From NCBI RefSeq assembly GCF_001580365.1, contig NZ_CP014480.1, positions 248,001-312,000 on the forward strand: 64,000 bases of DNA. Reading direction: 5' to 3'. This document shows positions 53,319 to 62,459 of this stretch, piece by piece. Under the pieces are notes generated by a model that saw only the letters and a program-made list of their open reading frames with translations, was not told the DNA's origin and did no database searches. The stretch's first letter is position 1, and every line of letters begins with the position of its first letter. The translations under genes and the position numbers were made by a program. The stretch is from Kocuria turfanensis (GTDB lineage Bacteria > Actinomycetota > Actinomycetes > Actinomycetales > Micrococcaceae).

Positions 53319-54188
53319 GTGCTGGAGACGCTCGCCGATCTCGCCGCCGGCTTCCCGTTCGAGTGGTGGCAGGCCGCCCTCATCCTGCTCGCCGGGGTCG
53401 CCGCCGGGCTGATCAACACGATCGTGGGCTCGGGCACCCTGGTCACCTTCCCCGTGCTCGTGACCATGGGCGTCCCGCCCGTGACCGCCTCCATGTCCAA
53501 CGCCATGGGCCTGATCGCCGGCAACCTCACGGGTGCGTGGCACTACCGCGCGGAGCTCCGGGGCGTGGAGCGGACCCTGCTGAAGCTCGTGCCGGCCTCG
53601 GCCCTGGGCGGGGTGATCGGCGCGTGGCTGCTGCTCCACCTGCCCGAGGAGGTGTTCGGCTACGCCGCGCCGGTGCTGATCGTCGTCGCCCTCGGCTTCG
53701 TGGTGCTCCAGCCCCGCCTGCAGGCGGCGGTCCGCCGCCGCAAGGACGCGCAGGCGGCCGCCGCCAGGGCGGCCGCCGAGGCCCGGGGGGAGACGCCGCG
53801 GCCCATCGACCCGGACCGCGCCGCGCAGCCGGCCTCCCTGTACCTGCTCGTGTTCCTGGCCGGGATCTACGGCGGCTACTTCGTGGCCGCCCAGGGCGTG
53901 CTCCTGCTGGGCATCCTCGGGGTGTTCCTGCTGGCCTCCCTGCAGGCGGCCAACGCGGTGAAGGTCGTGCTCGTGGCCGTGGTCAACATCGTGGCCGCGA
54001 CCTCCTACATCCTCTTCGCCATCGACCGGATCAACTGGTGGGCGGTCCTGCTCATCGCGCTCAGCTCCTCCGTGGGGGCCTGGGCCGGCGCCAAGATCGG
54101 CCGCCGGCTCTCCCCGGTCGCGCTGCGCACGGTCATCGTGGTGCTGGGCGTGGTCGCCCTGGTGAGCCTGGTCTCCGAACTGCTCTGA
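53319..54188 (+). CDS. Sulfite exporter TauE/SafE (TSUP) family permease
   Basis: A 289-residue permease with about eight helices in two halves. GVAAGLINTIVGSGTLVTFPVL opens the first half and IYGGYFVAAQGVLLLGIL the second, both typical of TSUP proteins. A central basic Ala-rich loop (about 130-170) is cytoplasmic. The GTG start at 53319 lies nine bases after the ABC gene stop, so they may share a transcript although no functional link is known. Substrates in the family are sulfite, sulfonates or similar anions. Confidence 0.87.
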   Translation: MLETLADLAAGFPFEWWQAALILLAGVAAGLINTIVGSGTLVTFPVLVTMGVPPVTASMSNAMGLIAGNLTGAWHYRAELRGVERTLLKLVPASALGGVIGAWLLLHLPEEVFGYAAPVLIVVALGFVVLQPRLQAAVRRRKDAQAAAARAAAEARGETPRPIDPDRAAQPASLYLLVFLAGIYGGYFVAAQGVLLLGILGVFLLASLQAANAVKVVLVAVVNIVAATSYILFAIDRINWWAVLLIALSSSVGAWAGAKIGRRLSPVALRTVIVVLGVVALVSLVSELL

Positions 54189-54274
54189 GCCCCCGGGCGG
54201 CACCGGGCGGGCGCCCCGGGACCGGCACCGGCTACCATCGGAACGACCCCCCGCCGCCGCCGACGAGAGACCCC

Positions 54275-55096
54275 GTGACCGACTTCCCCCAGCTGCACCG
54301 CCTCGAGTCCGCCGACGACCCCCGGGTGGCCGACTACGCCCGGCTGACCGACGTCGGACTGCGGCGCAAGCTCGAACCGGAGCGGGGCATGTACATCGCC
54401 GAGTCCTCCAAGGTGCTGCGCCGGGCGCTGGCCGCCGGCCACTCGCCCCGCTCCTTCTTCATGGCGGAGAAGTGGCTGGAGGACCTCGCCGACGTGCTCG
54501 CCGCCCACCCGGACGTGCCCCTGTACGTCGGCCCCGACGCGGTGCTGGAGCAGATCACCGGCTTCCACCTGCACCGCGGCGCCCTCGCGGCCATGCAGCG
54601 GCCCGCGCCGGTGGAGCTGGAGCAGCTGCTGGCCACGTCGTCGCGGGTGGCGATCCTGGAGGACATCGTGGACCACACCAACGTGGGCGCGATCTTCCGC
54701 TCGGCCGCCGCGCTGGACGTCGACGCCGTGCTGGTCACCCCCCGCTGCGCCGACCCCCTCTATCGGCGGGCCATCCGGGTGTCCATGGGCACCGTGTTCC
54801 AGGTGCCCTGGGCGCGGCTGGAGCACTGGACCGCCGACCTGCAGCGGGTCAAGGACGCGGGCTTCACCACCGCGGCGCTCGCGCTGAGCGACGACTCCCT
54901 CACCCTGCAGGAGCTCTCCGCCCGCCGCGACGAGAGGCTCGCCCTGGTCCTCGGCACCGAGGGGGACGGGCTGAGCGCGGCCACCGTCCACCACGCGGAC
55001 CTCACGGTGCGGATCCCGATGTCCCACGGCGTGGACTCCCTCAACGTCGCCGCCGCCTCCGCCGTGGCGTTCTGGGAGACCCGGCCCGGTCGCTGA
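54275..55096 (+). CDS. SpoU/TrmH family RNA 2'-O-methyltransferase
   Basis: A 273-residue RNA methyltransferase of the SPOUT fold. Residues 10-110 form the substrate-binding domain (FFMAEKWLEDLADVL), and 120-270 the knotted catalytic domain with ILEDIVDHTNVGAIFRSAAAL, LVLGTEGDGLS and SLNVAAASAVAFWE as the three SAM motifs. GTG at 54275 is used; TACCAT at 54233-54238 is a possible -10 box. Target (rRNA or tRNA 2'-O position) is unknown. Confidence 0.9.
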   Translation: MTDFPQLHRLESADDPRVADYARLTDVGLRRKLEPERGMYIAESSKVLRRALAAGHSPRSFFMAEKWLEDLADVLAAHPDVPLYVGPDAVLEQITGFHLHRGALAAMQRPAPVELEQLLATSSRVAILEDIVDHTNVGAIFRSAAALDVDAVLVTPRCADPLYRRAIRVSMGTVFQVPWARLEHWTADLQRVKDAGFTTAALALSDDSLTLQELSARRDERLALVLGTEGDGLSAATVHHADLTVRIPMSHGVDSLNVAAASAVAFWETRPGR

Positions 55097-55250
55097 GGCC
55101 GCCGGGGCCGACCGTAACGCTTCGGGTGTCGATCGCCGTCCCACCAGCGCCGTTGGCATCTGCGAAGACTATTCTGGAGGCGTCCGCGGCCGCTGTGACA
55201 ACCGCGGCGGCAGCCGATGGCCGGCGGGCGGACGAACGAGAAGGTCTGTC

Positions 55251-55805
55251 ATGAAGAAGCTGATCTCATGGTTGGCGGCACTGGTGCTGGCCATGGGGCT
55301 GGGGCTCATCGTCCCCAGCAGCGCGAGCGCCGCGGCCCCGTACTGCGGCATCACCTGGGGATCCGGGGCGAAGGCCCGCAGCGGCGAGGCCAGCACGCCG
55401 CGCTATCCCCATGTCACCGACGTCCGGGCGGGGGAGCACGCCTGCTTCGACCGGCTGGTGATCGATCTGGACGGCCGGCTGCGGGGCTACGACGTCCGCT
55501 ACCAGGGGTTCACGGGCATCGGCTCCGGCGACCCCATCGCCCTGCGCGGGAGGGACCTGGTGATCACCGTCAACGCCCCCGCCTATGACGACAGCGGCGA
55601 GGCCACCTACACGTTCCGCAACCGCTCCGAACTCGTGGACGTGCGCGACTACCGCACCTTCCGTCAGGTGGCGTGGGGCGGCAGCTACGAGGCAAGGACG
55701 TCCGTCGGCCTGGGTGTTCGCGCCCGGCTGCCGTTCCGCGTGTTCGTGCTCGACGGCCCGGGGAAGGGCTCCCGGCTCGTGGTGGACGTCGCCCACCGGT
55801 GGTAG
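55251..55805 (+). CDS. Secreted AMIN-like domain protein
   Basis: A 184-residue exported protein. The signal peptide has KK, a hydrophobic core (ISWLAALVLAMGLGLIV) and ASAAA cleavage near residue 28. The mature domain has two Cys (C32, C45) and strands such as CFDRLVIDLDGRLRGYDVRY, resembling the small AMIN-like domain of actinobacterial secreted proteins, ending SRLVVDVAHRW. GAGAAGG precedes the ATG; TATTCT (55170-55175) is a possible -10 box. Function probably at the cell wall, not known. Confidence 0.75.
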   Translation: MKKLISWLAALVLAMGLGLIVPSSASAAAPYCGITWGSGAKARSGEASTPRYPHVTDVRAGEHACFDRLVIDLDGRLRGYDVRYQGFTGIGSGDPIALRGRDLVITVNAPAYDDSGEATYTFRNRSELVDVRDYRTFRQVAWGGSYEARTSVGLGVRARLPFRVFVLDGPGKGSRLVVDVAHRW

Positions 55806-55895
55806 GCGGAGTGCCGTCCCGCGGGCGGTGGTGGCGGGCCCGGCCCCGGCCGGTCCCGTCACCACGCGGCGTGTGACCTGGAGGCCCTGATCCGG

Positions 55896-55901
55896 TAGGC
55901 T
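55896..55901 (+). promoter_or_regulatory. Candidate rpmE2 -10 box TAGGCT
   Basis: TAGGCT about 136 bases before the rpmE2 ATG, giving a long leader that includes an 8-bp stem. Confidence 0.4.
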
Positions 55902-55995
55902 GGAGCGCTGGTGCCTCCCGCACGGGACCGCGCGCGCGTCCGCTCCACGGGACCGCGGCCGGACGACGACGGCGCACCGCCCACCGAGCGAAACC

Positions 55996-56017
55996 GTGCC
56001 TGGCAAAATCCAGGCAC
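55996..56017 (+). promoter_or_regulatory. Stem-loop in the rpmE2 leader
   Basis: Perfect 8-bp stem GTGCCTGG/CCAGGCAC (55996-56003 with 56010-56017) with an AAAA-containing six-base loop, ending 20 bases before the rpmE2 ATG. Plausible binding site for feedback control or a translation-attenuating structure. Confidence 0.5.
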
Positions 56018-56037
56018 CGACAGAAGGTTTGAACCCC

Positions 56038-56298
56038 ATGAAGACTGACATCCACCCGGACTACCACCCGGTCCTCTTCCGCGACCTGGCCTCCGGCAAG
56101 ACCATCCTGACCCGTTCCACCGCCACCTCGCAGAAGACCGAGACGTGGGAGGACGGCAACGAGTACCCGATCATCGAGGTCGAGATCTCCTCGGAGTCCC
56201 ACCCGTTCTACACGGGCAAGCAGCGCATCATGGACTCCGCCGGCCGCGTGGAGCGCTTCAACGCCCGCTTCAAGAACTTCGGCAAGTCCGGCAGCTGA
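56038..56298 (+). CDS. rpmE2: 50S ribosomal protein L31 type B
   Basis: An 86-residue L31 of the zinc-independent B type: the N-terminal [16 protein letters not shown] is standard, and no Cys is present, so the zinc ribbon of type A is lacking. The C-terminal [20 protein letters not shown] is diagnostic. Type B forms usually replace zinc-bound L31 under zinc limitation, often under Zur. No Zur box was recognised, but the leader holds a stem-loop. A strong terminator follows. Confidence 0.95.
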   Translation: MKTDIHPDYHPVLFRDLASGKTILTRSTATSQKTETWEDGNEYPIIEVEISSESHPFYTGKQRIMDSAGRVERFNARFKNFGKSGS

Positions 56299-56332
56299 CG
56301 CCCGTCCCGCACGCGGGATCCTTCAGCGCCGC

Positions 56333-56367
56333 ACGCAGGCCCGGACCGGATCGGTCCGGGCCTGCGT
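56333..56367 (+). terminator. Terminator of rpmE2
   Basis: Perfect 16-bp stem (56333-56348 with 56352-56367) with a three-base loop, 34 bases after the stop. Confidence 0.75.
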
Positions 56368-56422
56368 CGTGCCCGGTCCGGCTCGCGCGCCGGGCCCCGG
56401 GCGCCCTCCGCACCGCCGGGCG

Positions 56423-56428
56423 TAGGCT
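56423..56428 (+). promoter_or_regulatory. Candidate lipoate ligase -10 box TAGGCT
   Basis: TAGGCT 38 bases before the ATG at 56467, consistent with a short leader. Confidence 0.4.
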
Positions 56429-56466
56429 GGCCCGGGACCAGCGGCACGCAGGACGGGAGAGCGCGG

Positions 56467-57534
56467 ATGGAGCAGCACGAGCGGCGGCACGGGGAGTTCA
56501 AGGTGATGGGAGGCAAGCTCGTGGTCGCCGACCTGAGCGTCGTCGACGGCCGCCTGGCCGACGTCTCCGTCAACGGGGACTTCTTCCTGGAGCCCGACGA
56601 GGCCCTCGAGGACATCAACGCGGCGCTCACCGGGCTGGCGGAGGACGCGTCCCCGGAGCAGATCGCCGGAGCCGTGCGGGCGGGCCTGTCGGACGACGTC
56701 GTCCTGTTCGGCTTCTCCCCGGAGGCGATCGCCACGGCGGTGCGCCGGGCCCTGGCCCGGGCCACCACGTGGGACGACCACGTGTGGGAGGTCATCCCGC
56801 CCACGGTCCGGCCGACCGTGGAGAACCTGGCCCTGGACGAGGTGCTGGCCCGGGAGGTGGGGGCCGGCCGGCGCCGGCCCGCCCTGCGGCTGTGGGACTG
56901 GGACGAGCCGTCCGTGGTGATCGGCTCCTTCCAGTCCCTGCGCAACGAGGTGGACGCGGAGGGGGCCCGGCGGCACGGCATCTCGGTGGTGCGGCGCGTG
57001 TCCGGCGGCGGCGCCATGTTCATGGAGGCCGGCAACTGCATCACCTACTCCCTCTACCTGCCCCAGACGCTCGTGGACGGGCTCAGCTTCTCGGAGTCCT
57101 ACCCGTTCCTCGACCAGTGGGTGATGCAGGCGTTCCAGGAGATGGGCCTGGAGGCCTTCTACGTCCCGCTCAACGACATCGCCACGGAGCACGGCAAGAT
57201 CGGCGGCGCGGCGCAGAAGCGCTTCGCCGGGGGCGGCATGGTCCACCACGTGACCATGAGCTACGACATCGACGCCCAGAAGATGACCGAGGTGCTGCGG
57301 ATCGGCCGGGAGAAGCTCTCGGACAAGGGCCACCGCTCGGCGAAGAAGCGCGTGGACCCGCTGCGGCGCCAGACCGGCATGGCGCGGGCCGACGTCGTGG
57401 ACAAGCTGATGGAGGTCTTCACCGGGCGCTACGCGGCCGTGCCCGGTGCGGTCGGTGAGGACGAGCTCGCCGCGGCCCGCGAGCTCGTGGGCACGAAGTT
57501 CGGCACCCAGGAGTGGCTCACCCGCGTGCCCTGA
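56467..57534 (+). CDS. lplA: Lipoate-protein ligase A with N-terminal accessory domain
   Basis: Attaches lipoyl groups to E2 and GcvH proteins. Residues 1-90 form an LplB-like accessory domain, seen as KVMGGKLVVADLSV near the start and FFLEPDEALEDINAAL. Residues about 105-355 are the LplA catalytic domain: SVVIGSFQSL, RRVSGGGAMF, NDIATEHGKIGGAAQKR with the binding-loop Lys. The accessory domain precedes the catalytic domain, opposite to E. coli LplA. ATG at 56467 has GGGAGAG upstream. Scavenging of lipoate or octanoate is likely. Confidence 0.88.
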   Translation: MEQHERRHGEFKVMGGKLVVADLSVVDGRLADVSVNGDFFLEPDEALEDINAALTGLAEDASPEQIAGAVRAGLSDDVVLFGFSPEAIATAVRRALARATTWDDHVWEVIPPTVRPTVENLALDEVLAREVGAGRRRPALRLWDWDEPSVVIGSFQSLRNEVDAEGARRHGISVVRRVSGGGAMFMEAGNCITYSLYLPQTLVDGLSFSESYPFLDQWVMQAFQEMGLEAFYVPLNDIATEHGKIGGAAQKRFAGGGMVHHVTMSYDIDAQKMTEVLRIGREKLSDKGHRSAKKRVDPLRRQTGMARADVVDKLMEVFTGRYAAVPGAVGEDELAAARELVGTKFGTQEWLTRVP

Positions 57535-57579
57535 GCCGCGGTGGCCCCCGTTCCCAGGGATCCCGCAGCGGCGGGGGCC

Positions 57580-57585
57580 TAGCAT
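57580..57585 (+). promoter_or_regulatory. Candidate LCP gene -10 box TAGCAT
   Basis: TAGCAT 71 bases before the LCP ATG at 57657. Confidence 0.35.
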
Positions 57586-57656
57586 GGGCGGCGGGGGAGA
57601 CGCGCCGCCCGGCGCGGCGCCCCCGGCCGCCGTCCCCGCCGATCCCGGAGCAGCCC

Positions 57657-58688
57657 ATGTCCGTCGCCGACCACGACCGCGCCCCCGCGCCGGTCCCGCC
57701 CCGGCCCCGGCACCCCGTGCGGCGGGCGCTGCTCGTGCTGCTGGGCCTCGTGCTCGTGCTGGCTCTGGCCGCCGCACTGTTCCTCTGGAACCTCGGGCGG
57801 ACCTTCGACGCCCGGAAGCAGACCCTGCAGGACGCCTTCCCGGCCGAATTCACCCGCCCGGCCGCGGGCTCGGCCCAGGACCGCGGCACCACCGTGCTCG
57901 TGCTGGGCGCCGACACCCAGCCCGGGGGACGGGCCGACGTGGGGGTGGAGGGGCAGCGGGCGGACACCATCATGCTCGTGCACCTGCCCGAGGACGGCGG
58001 GGAGGCCTACGTGCTCTCGATCCTGCGGGACACCTGGGTGCCGATCCCCGGGGCCGGGGAGGCCAAGATCAACGCGGCCCTCGACATCGGCGGCGTGCCC
58101 CTGATGGTCGAGACGGTCGAGGAGCTCGTCGGCTCCCGGGTCGACCAGGTCGCCGAGGTGGACTTCGCCGGTTTCCAGGCGCTCACCGACGCCCTGGGCG
58201 GGGTCACGGTCGACGTGCCCCAGGACTTCGTCTCCAACGAGGGCATGACCTTCGAGCAGGGCCCCGAGCACATGGACGGGGAGCGGGCCCTCGAGTTCGT
58301 CCGGGAGCGCAAGGCCTTCGCCGACGGCGACTTCCAGCGCGTGGCCAACCAGCGCACCTACGTCCGGGCGGTGCTGGAACGGGCCCTGGCCCCGCAGACG
58401 CTGCTCAACCCGCTCCGGCTGCACGCCGTGGTCGACGACTTCTCGCCCTACCTGGTGGTCAGCGAAGGACTCGACGCCCGGTGGATCACCGGGCTGGCCC
58501 CCGACCTCGTCGGCCTCTCCGCCGGCAGCCTGCACATGGCCACCGCCCCGCAGCAGGGCCTCGGCTGGTCGCCGGACGGGCAGTCGGTGGTGGTGCCGGA
58601 CCTCGAGGCGATGGCCGGCATCGGCGAGGCCATTTCGGAGGACAATCTGGGCGGATATCTTGCTACGCTGAGCCCCGACGATCAGTAG
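57657..58688 (+). CDS. LCP (LytR-CpsA-Psr) family cell-wall glycopolymer ligase
   Basis: A 343-residue membrane-anchored enzyme that ligates teichoic-type or other polymers to peptidoglycan. A basic/Pro-rich N-terminus precedes one helix (about 24-44). The LCP domain has the key Asp/Arg residues in RADTIMLVHL, SILRDTWVPIPG and the KINAAL block, with ERALEFVRERKAF later. GGAG precedes the ATG. The next gene is a glycosyltransferase, consistent with a polymer-related role. A terminator-like stem follows. Confidence 0.9.
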   Translation: MSVADHDRAPAPVPPRPRHPVRRALLVLLGLVLVLALAAALFLWNLGRTFDARKQTLQDAFPAEFTRPAAGSAQDRGTTVLVLGADTQPGGRADVGVEGQRADTIMLVHLPEDGGEAYVLSILRDTWVPIPGAGEAKINAALDIGGVPLMVETVEELVGSRVDQVAEVDFAGFQALTDALGGVTVDVPQDFVSNEGMTFEQGPEHMDGERALEFVRERKAFADGDFQRVANQRTYVRAVLERALAPQTLLNPLRLHAVVDDFSPYLVVSEGLDARWITGLAPDLVGLSAGSLHMATAPQQGLGWSPDGQSVVVPDLEAMAGIGEAISEDNLGGYLATLSPDDQ

Positions 58689-58691
58689 TGT

Positions 58692-58717
58692 CCCGCCGGA
58701 TCCCCCGCTCCGGCGGG
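58692..58717 (+). terminator. Terminator after the LCP gene
   Basis: 9-bp arms cccgccgga/tccggcggg (58692-58700 with 58709-58717), eight-base loop, followed by TTCTCCCT, directly after the stop. Confidence 0.65.
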
Positions 58718-58788
58718 TTCTCCCTCCCCGCCCGCAGCACGCCCCGTGATCGACCGGGACGGCCCCTCTTGACCCCCACGAGAGAGCC

Positions 58789-60549
58789 ATGCCGCACACC
58801 CCCCGCCCCTTCCCCCCGGCCGACGGGACCGCGCCCCCGAGGCCGTCGGCCGCCCGTCTGCTGACCACCCTCGCCGCCCGTCCGGCCGCCCGGGTCCTGC
58901 TGCGCAGCCCCTGGCCCGAGGCCGGCGCCGCGGTGGCACGCGGCCCGGCCGCGGGTCCGAGCATGGACCGGCACCTCGACGCCCGGCTGCGGCGCGCCGG
59001 GCGCGCCCGGCCCACGCCGCGCTCGGCCCACCAGCTCGCGGAGCTCGCCCTCGCGGCGGGCAGGGTGGCCGAGGCGGACCGCTACCTCGCCCTCGTGCCC
59101 CCGGGCACGCGGGGCCTCGACGGGACGCGGGCCCGGCGGCACCGGCACGTGGGACGGGTCTCCGAGGCGGTGGTCGGGCTGCGCCGCGCGGTGTCCGCCG
59201 GGCGGGCCACTGCGCGCGAACGCCGGCAGCTGCACCGCTACGAGGAGGAGCTGCGGCTGCTCTCGGGCTGGCGTCCCGCCCTGACACCGGTGGTCGGCTA
59301 CCGGCCGGACCCGGCCTCGGTGCTGCACGTGCTCGTCGGGGCCCGGTCGCACCGCCGCGCCCCGCGGGTCCACTCCCTGCTCTCCGCGACCGCGGCCACG
59401 GGCCGGACCGTGACCGCCGTCGTCCGCCCCGGCCCGTCCCCGGACTCCGCCGCCCGGCGCGCCGCGGACGCGTGGACCGTGGACGGCGTCGCCTACCACC
59501 GCATCCTCCCGGCCGACCGGAGGGGCACGGCCACGGGCCGGCTGCAGCAGGAGGCGCAGGCGCTCCTGGAGCTGGCGCTGCGGGCCCGGCCCGCGGTGCT
59601 GCGCACCACCAGCCACGCCGGCAACGCCCTCGTCACCCGGGCGGTCGCGGAGGCCCTCGGGATCCCGTGGGTGTACGAGGTGGGGGAGCTGCCGGCCGAC
59701 CGGTGGGCGGCCACCCGTCCCGCCGAGGCCGCCGCGAGCGAGCGCTACCGGATGGGCTGCGCGCGGGAGGCGGAGCTCCTGTCCGCCGCGGACGACGTGG
59801 TCGTCCCGAGCCGCGCCATGCAGGACCGGGTCCAGGAGCTCACGCGCGCCCTGCCGACCGGCCCGGTGCCGGCCCGTGTCGCGCCCCCGGCCGTGGACGG
59901 GCCCTACCTCGCCGAGCCGCGCCCCCGGCAGGAGGCCCGCAGGATCCTCGGGCTGCCCGAGTCCGTCCCGGTCGTGGGCGCCGTCGCGGCCCTGGTCGAG
60001 CGCGAGGGGCTCGACGACCTGCTGCGCGCCGCGGCGCTGGTGGCCGACCGGGTCCCCGAGCTGCTCGTGGTGATCGTCGGCGACGGCCCCGCCCGGGCGG
60101 AGCTGGAGGCGCTGGCCCGGCGGCTGGGGCCGGCCGGGCGGGTGCGGTTTCCCGGGCGGCTCACCGACGAGGAGGTGCTGCTCCACCACCAGGCCTTCGA
60201 CGTGTTCGTGGTCCCGCGCCGGGACGAGCCCGTCACCCGCTCCGCGGTCCCGACCGCGGCCGTGGAGGCACTGGCCACCGGCACCCCGGTGGTCGCCTCC
60301 CGGCTGCCGGTGCTCGCCGAGACGGTGGCCGACGGGATCACCGGTCTGCTGACCCCGGCGGGGGACCCGGCGACCCTCGCCACGGTCCTGCAGATGATGC
60401 TCGAGTCTCCGGCGGTGCGCCGGTGCCTGGGCGGGGAGGCCCGGCGCCGGGCGGTCCCGGCCCGGACCTGGCAGGCCGTGGCGGCCGACGCCGCCGAGGT
60501 CTACGACCACCTGACCGGCCGGGCCGGGCCGCAGGAGGCCACGGCCTGA
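58789..60549 (+). CDS. Glycosyltransferase family 4 with N-terminal helical region
   Basis: A 586-residue GT-B glycosyltransferase. The catalytic half (about 190-580) has the C-terminal Rossmann domain with GAVAALVEREGLDDLLRA, VIVGDGPARAELEALA, GRLTDEEVLLHHQAFD and the donor block TAAVEALATGTPVVASRLP. The N-terminal 160 residues are basic and helical (AHQLAELALAAGRVAEADRYL) and may be TPR-like. It sits after the LCP gene, but a terminator lies between, so operon membership is unsure. The donor sugar is unknown. Confidence 0.83.
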   Translation: MPHTPRPFPPADGTAPPRPSAARLLTTLAARPAARVLLRSPWPEAGAAVARGPAAGPSMDRHLDARLRRAGRARPTPRSAHQLAELALAAGRVAEADRYLALVPPGTRGLDGTRARRHRHVGRVSEAVVGLRRAVSAGRATARERRQLHRYEEELRLLSGWRPALTPVVGYRPDPASVLHVLVGARSHRRAPRVHSLLSATAATGRTVTAVVRPGPSPDSAARRAADAWTVDGVAYHRILPADRRGTATGRLQQEAQALLELALRARPAVLRTTSHAGNALVTRAVAEALGIPWVYEVGELPADRWAATRPAEAAASERYRMGCAREAELLSAADDVVVPSRAMQDRVQELTRALPTGPVPARVAPPAVDGPYLAEPRPRQEARRILGLPESVPVVGAVAALVEREGLDDLLRAAALVADRVPELLVVIVGDGPARAELEALARRLGPAGRVRFPGRLTDEEVLLHHQAFDVFVVPRRDEPVTRSAVPTAAVEALATGTPVVASRLPVLAETVADGITGLLTPAGDPATLATVLQMMLESPAVRRCLGGEARRRAVPARTWQAVAADAAEVYDHLTGRAGPQEATA

Positions 60550-60694
60550 GCCACGGTCCGGGTCACCGGCAGGACGACGGCGCGGGCGGCGCTCCGGTGC
60601 ACCGGCGGGGCGGCGGGCCGCGGGGCCGACGCCGGAGCCGGTGCCTCGGAGAGGGCCCTGGCGGGGCGCAGTCCTCCGACCGGACCCCGTCCCC

Positions 60695-61654
60695 TCAGAG
60701 CAGGCCCAGGCGCCGGAGCCGCCGCCGGGCGGCGGCCTCGCTCGGTCCGGTCTCCCCGAGGGCCCGGCCGACGACCGCGAGGGTGAGCCCGGCGGCACCC
60801 CGGGTGGGCAGGGGGACGGGGCCCAGCCGGGGACGGCGCAGGCCGAGCAGGGCCAGCCGCTCCTCGGGCAGGGAGTCGACGACGGCCGCGAACAGCGCCC
60901 GGTAGCCCGGCAGCAGCAGGGGGTCCAGGGGCGGGCGGCGCAGGAATCCCACGACGTCGTCCACCCGGGGTCCGCCCGCGAGCCGGGGGCCGAACGCGCG
61001 CATCCGGTCCTCGAGCGCCGCCTCGGAGCGCGGCGGGTCGACCACGCCCATCAGCCGGCCGGCCACCGCCCACTCCCGCACGTAGGCGTCCGGGCCGCCC
61101 GGGATCGGCCCGCCCCACCGCTGGTGGGAGCGCAGGAACGCGTCCGTGAACGCCAGGTGCACCCACTCGGTGAGGTCGGGGTCGTTGGCGCAGTAGGCCC
61201 GCCGGACGCCGTCGGCCCCGGTGTAGGTGCCGCGCACGCTCTCGTGCAGCCTCCGCACGTGGGCGGAGGCGCGCTGCGCGGCCGCCGTGTCCCCGTAGGT
61301 GACGGTGAAGATCCAGCGGATGGCCCCCGTCAGGCGTCCCAGCGGGTCCCGCCGGTAGTCGGAGTGCTCCACCACGCCCGCCAGCGCCCCCGGGTGCAGC
61401 GCCTGGGTGAGCAGCGCGCGCACTCCGGCCGGGATGGTGGCCATGGAGCCGTGCACCGCCCACACCGCCGAGTCCGGCCGGAAGTGGCCGCCGTCCTCGC
61501 CGTCGGCCAGCGCCAGCTCCCACGCGGGGATGCCCTCCGCCTGGCCCGCGAAGGTGGTCCGCAGCCGCTCCTGCAGCGGCGCCATCAGTCCCACGTGCGC
61601 GTCCTCCCGTCCCGTGCGGTGCCTCGGCCCCAGTATGCGCCCCGGCTCCGACAC
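60695..61654 (-). CDS. MpaB-family oxygenase (DUF2236)
   Basis: A 319-residue predicted oxygenase of the DUF2236/MpaB family. Conserved blocks are SAVWAVHGSMATI near residue 62 and LTQALHPGALAGVVEHSDYR, which carry the conserved His residues, then REWAVAGRLMG. The family includes latex-clearing protein, a heme oxygenase. The GTG at 61654 is uncertain; a later GTG at 61590 gives a shorter N-terminus. It lies convergent with the glycosyltransferase. Confidence 0.75.
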   Translation of the reverse strand: MSEPGRILGPRHRTGREDAHVGLMAPLQERLRTTFAGQAEGIPAWELALADGEDGGHFRPDSAVWAVHGSMATIPAGVRALLTQALHPGALAGVVEHSDYRRDPLGRLTGAIRWIFTVTYGDTAAAQRASAHVRRLHESVRGTYTGADGVRRAYCANDPDLTEWVHLAFTDAFLRSHQRWGGPIPGGPDAYVREWAVAGRLMGVVDPPRSEAALEDRMRAFGPRLAGGPRVDDVVGFLRRPPLDPLLLPGYRALFAAVVDSLPEERLALLGLRRPRLGPVPLPTRGAAGLTLAVVGRALGETGPSEAAARRRLRRLGLL

Positions 61655-61744
61655 CCGGCGGGCCGGACCCGGGCGCGCACCCGGCAGGACGAGAGGGAGC
61701 GGCCCACCACCGGCGGGTCCGGCCCCGCGCGGCCGGGCGGGAGG

Positions 61745-62419
61745 TCAGCTCCGTTCCGGGTCCGCGCCGACGAGCGGCGGCGCGCCCTGCAGGAAGCGCA
61801 GCAGGGCGGGGGAGCGGGAGACGACCGACTCGTGGTAGCGGCCCTGCAGTTCCGGGTCCCTGCCGATCACGACCCGTTCCACGTCGTCGTCCAGGAACAT
61901 GGCCAGCACTCCCCGCAGCAGCTCCAGCGCGGTCTCGTCGCGGAGCAGGGTGCGCACGGCGGCGGGCACCCGGACGGTGCGCACGCCGTCGAGCACGAGG
62001 TCGGCGAAGTCCGGGTTGTCGCTGTCGGTCCACCGCGCCGCGGTCGCGGCGGAGAGGGCACCGAGGGTGTCCACGGCGCCGGCCACGACGAGCGCCGCCT
62101 GCGTCAGCGCGGTCTGGCTGTCCCGCGCGCGGCCCCGGGCGCGGCGCCGGCCGCGGACCCCGCGGCGGGGCCGGGCGCGGTCGACCACCAGGTACTCCAG
62201 CTGCAGGCTCCCGTCCTGTTCCTCCAGGAAGGACACCGTCAGCTCCTCGGTGGGCGCGTCGCCGCGGACGCCCGTGTAGGCCCTGCGGAGCAGGTCCTGC
62301 AGCTGGGTGGAGGACCTGCTGAGGGTGCGCGCGGACAGGCTCACGGGGCGCCCGTGGGCGTCGAGGCAGCGCACGACGCGCGGCAGGCCTGCCACCGCGG
62401 TGACGAGGGGGGTGTCCAC
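61745..62419 (-). CDS. Conserved hypothetical protein
   Basis: A 224-residue soluble protein of no recognised family. The N-terminal half has VRCLDAHGRPVSLSARTLSRS and a basic linker (ARPRRGVRGRRRARGRARD); the C-terminal half is helical with LELLRGVLAMFLDDDVERVVIG. The GTG at 62419 is used, with AGAAAGG upstream. An ATG at 62461 lies inside the -10 box TAGAAT (62460-62465) and cannot be in the transcript. It is upstream of the MpaB gene on the same strand; link unknown. Confidence 0.65.
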   Translation of the reverse strand: MDTPLVTAVAGLPRVVRCLDAHGRPVSLSARTLSRSSTQLQDLLRRAYTGVRGDAPTEELTVSFLEEQDGSLQLEYLVVDRARPRRGVRGRRRARGRARDSQTALTQAALVVAGAVDTLGALSAATAARWTDSDNPDFADLVLDGVRTVRVPAAVRTLLRDETALELLRGVLAMFLDDDVERVVIGRDPELQGRYHESVVSRSPALLRFLQGAPPLVGADPERS

Positions 62420-62459
62420 GGTGGGATCGGGCCTTTCTGCCGGGACGGGGAATGACCCC

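Noticed and set aside
51309..54203. Long minus-strand frame opposite the CoA-transferase, crotonase, ABC and TSUP genes
   Set aside because: It is a shadow of four genes with intact motifs on the plus strand.
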